Below, one piece after another: positions 47,201 to 54,899 of a stretch of 64,000 nucleotides of DNA. Below the pieces are notes generated by a model that had not been told where the DNA came from, did not search any database, and saw only the letters and a program-made list of their open reading frames with translations. The translations under genes were made by a program, and so were the position numbers. Every line of letters starts with the position of its first letter. The first letter of the stretch is position 1. Source of the DNA: Mesostigma viride (lineage: Eukaryota; Streptophyta; Mesostigmatophyceae; Mesostigmatales; Mesostigmataceae); NCBI GenBank assembly GCA_009746045.1, contig RPFO01000702.1, positions 743,501 to 807,500 on the forward strand, given 5' to 3'.

Positions 47201-47566
47201 TTGCGAATTTGGGTTCGTCTTGGCTGCAGCGACCAGGAGAAATTTAATCCTCAACTCCTTAGTTTGAATGTCGAATTATATTTTAAAGCCCTGCCAGAAG
47301 GTGCAACAAGCGATAGACTAGAAGATACTGTTTGTTACTCTGACCTGGTCCAAAACGTAAAATCTTTTTGCCGAAATAGGCAATTCAATTTAATTGAACA
47401 TTTAACGGCAGAAATTTATCAGGTTGTAAAGGGTTCTTTAAAACAACATAGGTCTCTTGTTACCTTTATCGGCGTTACTGGTCATAAAATGTCGCCACCT
47501 GTTCCTGATATTCACGGAGGTGTTACTTTTACTTATTGCGATGATTTAAGTTCTACAAAGGAGTAA
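47201..47566 (+). CDS. folB: Dihydroneopterin aldolase FolB (start uncertain)
   Basis: About 121 residues from a TTG at 47201. Family landmarks: IWVRLGCSDQEKFNPQ near the start (the catalytic Glu of the FolB core) and the tunnelling fold pattern LNVELYF, SYSDLV-like CYSDLVQNV, LIEHLTAEI. FolB cleaves 7,8-dihydroneopterin to the HPPK substrate. Similarity seems to reach further upstream: in frame before the TTG are LDKLFKLSILD codons, which fit a FolB N-terminus, but no ATG/GTG/TTG is there. The real start may be a rare codon near 47162-47168 behind AGAGG. First gene of the folate operon; folKP follows after 2 bases. Confidence 0.85.
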   Translation: MRIWVRLGCSDQEKFNPQLLSLNVELYFKALPEGATSDRLEDTVCYSDLVQNVKSFCRNRQFNLIEHLTAEIYQVVKGSLKQHRSLVTFIGVTGHKMSPPVPDIHGGVTFTYCDDLSSTKE

Positions 47567-47568
47567 GT

Positions 47569-48834
47569 ATGGTATATATAAGCCTGGGCTCCAATTTGGG
47601 GAATCGTATAAATAATTTAAGAACAGCATCTGCCTTTCTAATACAACGCTGTTTGCATAACACTACTTGTTCTATAGTGCTAGAAACAGAAGCTATTTTA
47701 CCGGAAAATGCGCCAATTGAGTGGAACAAACCGTTTTTAAATATGATAGTTTCGGGAGAAACAGAGTTATCACCTAGTGAATTGCTTGCAGCTTTAAAAT
47801 CCATTGAAACTGAAATGGGAAGGCCTGAATTTTACGAGTTATGGTCACCTCGGATTATTGATTTGGATATTCTTCTTTGGGATAAACTAGAAATTAACTC
47901 TTCTGACCTCAAAATTCCCCATCCTGAGTTAGCTAATCGGCCTTTCTTGCATCATCTTCTTGCTCTTATGGGGTTAAAAGCCTGGCAAAATGTTGGATTT
48001 TCTCCTTCATTTAAGAAAAGCTTGGTATTATCGCCTCAATTAGTAGGTGTGGTAAATGTTACGCATGATTCCTTTTCGGATGGAGGTAATTTTAGCCAAA
48101 CTGATAAAGCGATTCAGCAAGTGCTAAAACTAGCCGCTGATGGAGCTAGTATCATTGAAATTGGGGCGCAATCTACGAGACCAGGAGCAGTTATAGCTGG
48201 CCCTGATCAGGAGTATAATAAATTAAAACCGGTTCTCGATAATATTATACAATTTATGCAAGATCGGACACTAACTATTAGTATTGACACGTTTTGGCCT
48301 TCAGTAATAAGTAAACTCCTCGAAAATTATCCTGTTGCGTGGATTAATGATGTAAAAGGTGAACTTGACGATGATACATTAAAATTAATAGCCGTCAAAA
48401 ATTGCAAATTATGCTTAATGCACTCTCTTAGCATTCCACCAACTAAGGAAGTCATCATTTCACTGGAAAAAAGACCTATAGATGTTATTGTAGAATGGGG
48501 AAAGGCTTATATTGATCGATTGCTTACGCTCGGGTTTTCTCTTGATCAGATTATCCTAGATCCTGGTATCGGTTTTGGTAAATCCATTTATCAAAATATT
48601 GAAATCTTGCAAAAGGTAGTTGAGCTTCAAAAACTAGGAGTCAAAATAATGATGGGCCATTCCAGAAAATCCTATCTTAGTGCTTTTACTTGTCGAACTG
48701 CAGTTCACAGAGATATAGAAACTATAGCTGTTTCTTGTTTTTTGGCAGAAAAAGTTGATTTCTTACGAGTGCATAATATAGAAGATCATATGCATTTTTT
48801 AGCTGTCTATAAAAATTTTGCTCAAAGGATATAA
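47569..48834 (+). CDS. folKP: Bifunctional HPPK / dihydropteroate synthase
   Basis: 421 residues. Residues about 1-140 are FolK (ISLGSNLGNRINNLR, MGRPEFYELWSPRIIDLDILL). Residues about 155-421 are FolP with VGVVNVTHDSFSDGG (usual Pro is His here), IIEIGAQSTRPGA, the pterin-site Asp in NDVKGE, and GHSRKSYL. The fusion joins activation of the pterin and its coupling to para-aminobenzoate. FolK-FolP fusions occur in Rickettsiales and Chlamydiae. It sits 2 bases after folB and its stop overlaps the folA start. Confidence 0.96.
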   Translation: MVYISLGSNLGNRINNLRTASAFLIQRCLHNTTCSIVLETEAILPENAPIEWNKPFLNMIVSGETELSPSELLAALKSIETEMGRPEFYELWSPRIIDLDILLWDKLEINSSDLKIPHPELANRPFLHHLLALMGLKAWQNVGFSPSFKKSLVLSPQLVGVVNVTHDSFSDGGNFSQTDKAIQQVLKLAADGASIIEIGAQSTRPGAVIAGPDQEYNKLKPVLDNIIQFMQDRTLTISIDTFWPSVISKLLENYPVAWINDVKGELDDDTLKLIAVKNCKLCLMHSLSIPPTKEVIISLEKRPIDVIVEWGKAYIDRLLTLGFSLDQIILDPGIGFGKSIYQNIEILQKVVELQKLGVKIMMGHSRKSYLSAFTCRTAVHRDIETIAVSCFLAEKVDFLRVHNIEDHMHFLAVYKNFAQRI

Positions 48835-49331
48835 TGTTGAAATCAAGAAAAGCCATAGGAATTATGGCCGCAACAAAGGAAGGAATAATTGGCAAGGGAA
48901 ATGTATTGCCTTGGCATTATCCGGAAGAGCTTGAGTATTTTAGGTCGACTACTGATGGGCATACTATCATTATGGGGCGTAAAACCTACGAGGCGATGCC
49001 GCAAGGAATTTTTTCTAGTAGAAAAGCCATTATTTTTTCTAAAAATCCCAACGAGCTTGATGCTAAGCCTGGAATATTTGTTAAATCCTTGGAAGAATAT
49101 TTTGATGTTATTCAGGGTCTAGGTGAGGATGAAAAAATATTTATGATAGGCGGAGCAGAAATTGCTCATTTATTTTTAAAGCATAAACTGATATCATCTT
49201 TTATCTTAACAAGAATCCACCGTTTATATTCAGGTGATACCTACCTTGATTTAAACTATTTTAAAGGGTGGAGGGAAAATGTTTTAAAGTCCTCTCCACA
49301 CTATACTATTCTACAACTAACAAATATATGA
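48834..49331 (+). CDS. folA: Dihydrofolate reductase
   Basis: 165 residues. IGIMAATKEGIIGKGNVLPWHYPEELEYF carries the substrate-site Trp and Glu region (LPWH..EEL), IIMGRKTYEAM the NADPH-binding segment, and IFMIGGAEIAHL the C-terminal cofactor motif. It reduces dihydrofolate to tetrahydrofolate. It starts in the stop of folKP (TAATG-type overlap), so the genes are coupled. Confidence 0.95.
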   Translation: MLKSRKAIGIMAATKEGIIGKGNVLPWHYPEELEYFRSTTDGHTIIMGRKTYEAMPQGIFSSRKAIIFSKNPNELDAKPGIFVKSLEEYFDVIQGLGEDEKIFMIGGAEIAHLFLKHKLISSFILTRIHRLYSGDTYLDLNYFKGWRENVLKSSPHYTILQLTNI

Positions 49332-49340
49332 GGAAATTTT

Positions 49341-49997
49341 ATGAAATTTTGTCTAACCCTTAATAATTTACTGGAAGAATTACATTTATTAAAACATCCT
49401 GTTTACCAATCATGGAATGAAGGAACATTGACGCTTGATACGTTAAAAATTTACGCAAAGGAATATTATCACCATGTTGCTGCTTTTCCCCGTTACATTA
49501 GTCAAATCCATTCTTTTTGTCCTGATATTTCAGATAGGCAGGTTTTACTGGAAAATTTGATAGATGAAGAAAAAGGAGAAAATAATCATCCTGAATTATG
49601 GTTACGTTTTGCCGAAGGTCTTGGGGTTTCAAGGAAAGAAGTCAAACAGCTTCCTGAATTATCTACAACAAAAGAGCTCGTTGAAGGTTATTTTGAGTTA
49701 GTTAAAACTGATTATGCTACAGGCCTTGGTGCTTTATATGCTTACGAGAGGCAAACACCAGAAGTGTCGAAATCTAAAATTGACGGCTTGAAAAAGCATT
49801 ATTCTGTTTGTGATGAAAAAACGTTAGAGTTCTTCTCTATTCACCAAACAGCAGATGAATGGCATACGGAGGAGCTAATCGGTCTTATTGACCGCTTAAG
49901 CAAAAGCGAGCAGGAAAAAGTTGCCCACGGAGCGATGAAAGGAGCGAGATTATTATGGTCTTTTCTTGATGGAATGGCTGAATGTCATGCGAATTGA
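49341..49997 (+). CDS. CADD-like para-aminobenzoate synthase (TENA/PqqC fold)
   Basis: 218 residues, about the size of Chlamydia CADD. All likely diiron ligands are in place with the same spacing as in CADD: Glu76, His83, Glu136, His168, Asp172 and His175 (HQTADEWH). Tyr22, Tyr135 and Lys146 match CADD Tyr27, Tyr141 and Lys152, residues reported to take part in turning a protein side chain into pABA (from memory of that work). The enzyme would be self-sacrificing, one or few turnovers. It lies 9 bases after folA and overlaps folC2, so its role in folate synthesis is strongly supported; chlamydial CADD was also linked to host death domains, which I would not assume here. Confidence 0.9.
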   Translation: MKFCLTLNNLLEELHLLKHPVYQSWNEGTLTLDTLKIYAKEYYHHVAAFPRYISQIHSFCPDISDRQVLLENLIDEEKGENNHPELWLRFAEGLGVSRKEVKQLPELSTTKELVEGYFELVKTDYATGLGALYAYERQTPEVSKSKIDGLKKHYSVCDEKTLEFFSIHQTADEWHTEELIGLIDRLSKSEQEKVAHGAMKGARLLWSFLDGMAECHAN

Positions 49998-50733
49998 AGC
50001 TATAAAAACTCATAAAGTTGATATAAGTGACTCTCTGGCAGCGATTTTAGATGGATATATAAAATCCGTATGTGATGAAGATATAATAATTATCACTTCA
50101 AAAATTATTAGCATACTGCAAGGACGTTTGGTTTCCAAAGAGACGATAGATAAGCGTTTGCTTGTTCAGCAAGAGGCTGATTTAATATTGAAAACGGAGA
50201 GAAATCCTTACGATCTATATTTAACAATTAAAGGAGGAGTGCTTATACCTTCTGCCGGTATAGACGAGTCTAATGTTGATGGATATTATGTTTTATATCC
50301 TAAAGATATCCAGGGAACAGCTGCCTGGATTTGGAAATACATAAAAGAACAACATAATATACAAAAACTTGGTGTTGTAATTACTGACAGTCATACAACT
50401 ATAATGAGGAGAGGTGTAACCGGTATTGCGCTTGGGTGGTGTGGGTTTGAGCCGCTTTATTCTTATATAAATAAACCTGATTTATGTGGTAAACCGCTCC
50501 GAGTTACGCAGGTTAATATTCTTGATTCTTTGGCTACTTCCGCGGTTTTCGTTATGGGAGAAGGTAATGAACAGACTCCTCTAGCTCTCATTAAAGATGC
50601 TCCCAAAATTTCTTTCCTTAATAGAGTGCCAACTTTAGAAGAAGAACAAAAGGTGGTAATCCCTATGGAGGAAGATCTTTATGCTCCACTTTTGCGCAGC
50701 TCTCAGTGGATAAGAAATGTAAAGGCAAAATAA
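49987..50733 (+). CDS. folC2: CofE-type ligase, probable alternative folylglutamate synthase
   Basis: About 248 residues from the ATG at 49987 (IEAIKTHKVDISDSLAAIL matches the CofE N-terminus; an ATG at 49966 would add seven residues without match). Motifs: IIIITSKIISILQGR, LILKTERNPYDLYLTIKGG, AGIDESNVDGYYVLYP and VVITDSHTTIMRRGVTGIALG, the F420-0:gamma-glutamyl ligase pattern with the metal Asp. No F420 genes are here, and the same gene accompanies CADD in Chlamydia, where it replaces FolC. It is the last gene of the operon and overlaps the CADD gene end. Confidence 0.87.
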   Translation: MRIEAIKTHKVDISDSLAAILDGYIKSVCDEDIIIITSKIISILQGRLVSKETIDKRLLVQQEADLILKTERNPYDLYLTIKGGVLIPSAGIDESNVDGYYVLYPKDIQGTAAWIWKYIKEQHNIQKLGVVITDSHTTIMRRGVTGIALGWCGFEPLYSYINKPDLCGKPLRVTQVNILDSLATSAVFVMGEGNEQTPLALIKDAPKISFLNRVPTLEEEQKVVIPMEEDLYAPLLRSSQWIRNVKAK

Positions 50734-50885
50734 TTTCGTAATTAGTCATTTTGTGCTTGATATTTCTTACCTATTTTGTATTTTACTATTTGTACATTTA
50801 GCAACTAATCCAGAAAAACAATAACGAGCTATATACTCTTTTATAGTTTTAGATTGTTTTTGTGAGCTATTAAGGTGTATAATAA

Positions 50886-50960
50886 GCGGGTGTAGCTCAG
50901 GGGTAGAGCGCTACCTTGCCAAGGTCGAAGTCGAGGGTTCGAATCCCTTCACCCGCTCCA
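50886..50960 (+). tRNA. tRNA-Gly(GCC), CCA encoded
   Basis: Acceptor GCGGGTG pairs with CACCCGC, D-arm GTAGCTCAGGGGTAGAGC, anticodon GCC at 50918-50920, T-arm GAGGGTTCGAATCCCTT, encoded CCA at 50958-50960. Confidence 0.97.
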
Positions 50961-51002
50961 CTGGCTCTTTATTTTTTGTTAAAACTTTAAGAGGTTTTTA
51001 TC

Positions 51003-52181
51003 ATGTCGAAGTATAATCTGCCTGCAGTTTTTGCTCTGATCATTTATCCAATCTTTATTATTACACTTGGTGTAAATTATGCACTTGACCATCAAGTAGG
51101 TTGGTTTGAAGGATTACTGTTTATTGGGGGATACTATATATGTAACATTACTGTCGGTGTTGGTTTGCATAGATTATGGTCGCATGATTCTTACAAAATA
51201 AATAAATATGTAGAATTTGTTCTGATTCTCTTGTCCGCCGGTACATTACAAGGTCCTGCACTATCCTGGGCTTCTAATCATTTTAAACACCATACCTATA
51301 CCGACACTGATCTTGATCCTCATTCTCCTCTTAAATATAAAAGTAAAGTAAGAGGTTTTTGGTGGTCACACATGGGCTGGATGCTTGAAGGAGAAGGAAG
51401 TTATAAGTCAATCGATAAGCTCACTATGGTAAAGCTAGGCAGAAATAAATTACTCAGATGGCAGTTAAAATATTATTGGATGATTGCCGTATTTATGAAT
51501 ACGGCAGTGCCTGCTCTTATCGGGTTCGCCTGTGGTCATACTGTTTTAGCAGCGTATGCAGGTTTCATATTTATTGGGCTTGGGCGTGCTGTGCAACAGC
51601 AAGTAACATTTTTTGTTAATTCCCTTTGTCATTTTGCTGGGACACAAAAATATGTTCAAGGCACTTCAGGTGACATATGGTGGCTTGCCCTGCTTTTACT
51701 AGGAGAAAATTGGCACAACTACCATCATGCTTTCCCTTCGGATTACAGAAATGGGGCTAAATGGTATCAATTTGATGTACACAAATGGATAATATATTTG
51801 ATGAGCGTATTTGGTCTGGCTTGGGATTTAAAAAGGACTGCAAAAGTTAGAGTTGAAGCAAAAGCTTCCCAAACTATGCAGCAGTATATAAATTTACGAA
51901 AAGAACAACTTGAGTCAATGAATGCTAAAATAACAGAGCTTGCTTTAAGTATTCAAAACAGACTTAGCGAAATAGAAAAAAGTAACTTAGGACAGAAGTT
52001 TATTAGTTCTTTAATTAAAATACAAGATAATTTGACCACCATAGCCCAGCAGCTAAATCAACAGTTGAAGAATTTTGAAAATCCTTCCGAGAATATTGTA
52101 AAGATTATAAATAAGGAAGTAAAGAAAATTGAAGATTCTTGGCAGAGGCTTTATAGCGAGCTTGAAATGCAAAAAAACTAA
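51003..52181 (+). CDS. Acyl-CoA/lipid delta-9 fatty acid desaturase with coiled-coil tail
   Basis: 392 residues. Three His boxes of membrane desaturases: HRLWSH (56-61), HFKHH (93-97) and ENWHNYHH (about 237-244), with four membrane helices. It introduces a double bond in C16/C18 acyl chains, using O2 and an electron donor. The last ~110 residues (285-392) are polar helix with heptad character (EQLESMNAKITELALSI), an extension that most bacterial desaturases lack. It lies after tRNA-Gly with a GAGG ribosome site. Confidence 0.92.
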   Translation: MSKYNLPAVFALIIYPIFIITLGVNYALDHQVGWFEGLLFIGGYYICNITVGVGLHRLWSHDSYKINKYVEFVLILLSAGTLQGPALSWASNHFKHHTYTDTDLDPHSPLKYKSKVRGFWWSHMGWMLEGEGSYKSIDKLTMVKLGRNKLLRWQLKYYWMIAVFMNTAVPALIGFACGHTVLAAYAGFIFIGLGRAVQQQVTFFVNSLCHFAGTQKYVQGTSGDIWWLALLLLGENWHNYHHAFPSDYRNGAKWYQFDVHKWIIYLMSVFGLAWDLKRTAKVRVEAKASQTMQQYINLRKEQLESMNAKITELALSIQNRLSEIEKSNLGQKFISSLIKIQDNLTTIAQQLNQQLKNFENPSENIVKIINKEVKKIEDSWQRLYSELEMQKN

Positions 52182-52264
52182 TTATATTATAAGAAACTAT
52201 TTTAATGCAGAATGAGGAGATGATTTGTAATTGTCTCCTCATTCTACATTAAAAAGCCTATATT

Positions 52265-52603
52265 ATGGCCACAAGTGAATTTGTAAATTACGTAGTTGAT
52301 CTACTAGCACCCTATGGTTATATAAGGGTACGACCCATGTTCGGTGGACATTCTGTTTATAGAGATGGCGTAATTGTTGCAATAATTGTAGGTGAGGAAT
52401 TGTATTTTAAAGTTAATGAACAATCTGTTTGCGACTACAGAAATAGGGGATCAAAGCCTTTTACTTATAAAGCTAGGGATAAGGTAATTAATATATCATA
52501 TTGGCAAGTACCTTTAGATATTATGGAAGATAAAGAGTTGTTTGGTAATTGGTTAGATGTAGCTTATCAAATTTCCCTTAATACCAAAAATAAGAAAAGT
52601 TAG
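52265..52603 (+). CDS. TfoX/Sxy N-terminal domain protein
   Basis: 112 residues. VVDLLAPYGYIRVRPMFGGHSVYRDGVIVAII and ELYFKVNEQSVCDY with TYKAR and YWQVPLDIMED are typical of TfoX-N. In gammaproteobacteria TfoX helps CRP turn on competence genes; the stand-alone N-domain in alphaproteobacteria has no proven role. It stands 83 bases after the desaturase gene, same strand. Confidence 0.87.
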   Translation: MATSEFVNYVVDLLAPYGYIRVRPMFGGHSVYRDGVIVAIIVGEELYFKVNEQSVCDYRNRGSKPFTYKARDKVINISYWQVPLDIMEDKELFGNWLDVAYQISLNTKNKKS

Positions 52604-52995
52604 ATTGTAGTTATAAAATTATTTTATAGAACCACACGGTATAAAAGTTCTATATGTTCTATATGTTAATATTCAAATTCTGGGTAAGGACATAAATAAG
52701 AGATATGTAAAATACAGAATATACTAAAGATATTGTATCTTAAAAAACAAACTTGGTTTAGTAAAAAGCAAAAACTTGTTATTAGCTATATTGACTTACT
52801 AGATTAATGAAAGAACCAAATCGTTAATAGCCAAATCCTCAGAAGTGTTATAATACGCTTCGTTTTTGCCTTTTTATAAAAGCTTATTGTTGCTAATTGC
52901 TTAGCCGTGCTTAGATAAAATGAAAGAAATTGTAGACTTTTAGCAATAAAATGTTTAAATTGCAGTAACCTTTGTAAACCAATAATAAATAAAGC
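52604..52995. other. Non-coding stretch upstream of typA
   Basis: About 390 AT-rich bases. A minus-strand open frame overlaps the typA start (52804-53079) and is not credible. I see no clear promoter; the leader of typA must lie here. Confidence 0.35.
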
Positions 52996-54816
52996 ATGAC
53001 CTCTAATATTAGAAACGTAGCAATCATTGCTCACGTCGATCACGGCAAAACTACGCTTATAGATACTATGCTCAGGCAAAGTGGTTTATTTCGTGATAAC
53101 CAGGAAGTAGCAGAAAGAGCTATGGATTCAAACGATTTGGAAAGGGAACGGGGGATAACCATTTTAGCTAAATGTACTTCCGTTAATTGGAACGATACAA
53201 AAATTAATATTGTAGATACACCAGGTCATGCGGATTTTGGCGGTGAAGTTGAGCGGATTTTATCTATGGTAGATGGAGTAGTATTACTTGTTGATGCGGC
53301 AGAAGGTCCTATGCCGCAAACAAAATTTGTTCTTGGAAAAGCCCTAAAGATCGGGTTAAAACCTATTGTTGTAATCAATAAAATTGACCGTAGCGATGCA
53401 AGGGAAACTGAAGTTTTAGACGAAGTGTTTGAGTTGTTTATGTCCCTAGATGCAACTAATGAGCAGCTGGATTTTCCTATTATTTATGCTTCTGGCAGAA
53501 ATGGTTGGGCAGTTCGTGACCTAGCTGGGGTACGCCAAGATGTGTCTGATTTATTTAATACTATAATAGAACACGTTAGGCCTCCGGAGTCAGAACCTGA
53601 TGCTCCTTTTTCAATGATTGTCACAACTAGGGAATATGATTCTTATTTAGGAAGGATTCTAACAGGTAGAATCAAAACCGGTACTGCAAAGATTAATACT
53701 CCTATCAAGGTTATGAGTATGGATGGCAAAGTAATCGAGAATGGCAGAATAACTAAAATGCTAAGTTTTAAGGGATTAGATAGGATACCTATCCAGACAG
53801 CGATTGCCGGCGATGTTATTGCAATTGCTGGCCTTGAGAGTGCAAGTGTCGCAGACACGATTTGTTCTCCGGAAGTGGAGCTTCCTTTAGAAGCCCAGCC
53901 TATAGATCCGCCAACTCTTTCCATGATATTTTCCATTAATGATTCTCCTTTAGCTGGGAGGGAAGGTGATAAATTAACTTCTAGAGTTTTAAGGGCAAGA
54001 TTAATGAGAGAGGCAGAGGGGAACGTAGCTATTACTATCTCAGAAACTGCTCAAACTGATTCTTTTGAAGTAGCTGGTCGTGGGGAGCTGCAGATGGGTG
54101 TACTGATTGAAACTATGAGAAGAGAAGGATTTGAACTTTCAATTAGCAGGCCAGCTGTATTATATAAAACTGATGAAGTTACAGGCGAAAGGCTAGAACC
54201 TATGGAAGAAGTACAGATTGATGTAGATTCTGAATATGTAGGTTCTGTAGTTGAATCAATGAATCTGCGCAAGGGGCAAATGGTTGACATGCGTTCTACT
54301 GGTGCGGGTAAAACACGTTTATTATTTATTGCTCCATCAAGGGGATTAATAGGTTATCATGGTCCATTTTTAACAGAAACTAGAGGAACGGGGATTATGA
54401 GCAGAATATATCATTCCTATGCTCCTTATTGTGGTAAAATTGAAGGAAGAAGAAATGGGGTTTTGATATCAACTGAAGATGGCGAAGCAGTTGCGTATGG
54501 TTTGTGGCAACTTGAAGATAGAGGTCAGATGTTTATTACTCCTGGAATCTCAGTATATAAAGGTATGATCATTGGTGAACACACACGTGACAATGATTTA
54601 GAGGTTAATCCGCTTCGGTCAAAACAACTAACTAATATGAGAACCACTAGCAAAGATGAAGCTGTACGCTTAACTCCACCACGTTTAATGGCATTGGAAC
54701 AGGCCATTGCTTATATTCAAGATGACGAACGAGTTGAAGTTACCCCAAAATCAATAAGGTTGCGCAAGATGTATCTTGATCCTAATCAAAGGAAAAGAAT
54801 GGTAAAAAAAGGTTAA
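52996..54816 (+). CDS. typA: Ribosome-dependent GTPase TypA/BipA
   Basis: 606 residues. G1 motif AHVDHGKTT, DTPGHADFGGEVERIL (G3), NKIDR (G4), then domains II, III and V as in EF-G, and the BipA-specific C-terminal domain with APSRGLIGYHGPFLTETRG and NPLRSKQLTNMRTTSKDEAV. BipA acts on the ribosome and in 50S assembly under stress. No partner gene is close on the left; the OPT transporter follows after 83 bases. Confidence 0.98.
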   Translation: MTSNIRNVAIIAHVDHGKTTLIDTMLRQSGLFRDNQEVAERAMDSNDLERERGITILAKCTSVNWNDTKINIVDTPGHADFGGEVERILSMVDGVVLLVDAAEGPMPQTKFVLGKALKIGLKPIVVINKIDRSDARETEVLDEVFELFMSLDATNEQLDFPIIYASGRNGWAVRDLAGVRQDVSDLFNTIIEHVRPPESEPDAPFSMIVTTREYDSYLGRILTGRIKTGTAKINTPIKVMSMDGKVIENGRITKMLSFKGLDRIPIQTAIAGDVIAIAGLESASVADTICSPEVELPLEAQPIDPPTLSMIFSINDSPLAGREGDKLTSRVLRARLMREAEGNVAITISETAQTDSFEVAGRGELQMGVLIETMRREGFELSISRPAVLYKTDEVTGERLEPMEEVQIDVDSEYVGSVVESMNLRKGQMVDMRSTGAGKTRLLFIAPSRGLIGYHGPFLTETRGTGIMSRIYHSYAPYCGKIEGRRNGVLISTEDGEAVAYGLWQLEDRGQMFITPGISVYKGMIIGEHTRDNDLEVNPLRSKQLTNMRTTSKDEAVRLTPPRLMALEQAIAYIQDDERVEVTPKSIRLRKMYLDPNQRKRMVKKG

Positions 54817-54899
54817 TTTTGTAATTAGTTATTGATATATATAATAAATCTTGTAGAGGTTGAGGCTTCGATTTTTAAATGAGTAGGTAATAGGAAATT

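Noticed and set aside
49341..49997. CADD-like gene read as a host death-domain toxin
   Set aside because: Its place inside the folate operon and conserved diiron and pABA-route residues favour a metabolic role; nothing in the sequence supports a death-domain function.
52804..53079. 91-codon minus-strand frame overlapping the typA start
   Set aside because: Antisense to a conserved GTPase N-terminus and without coding features.
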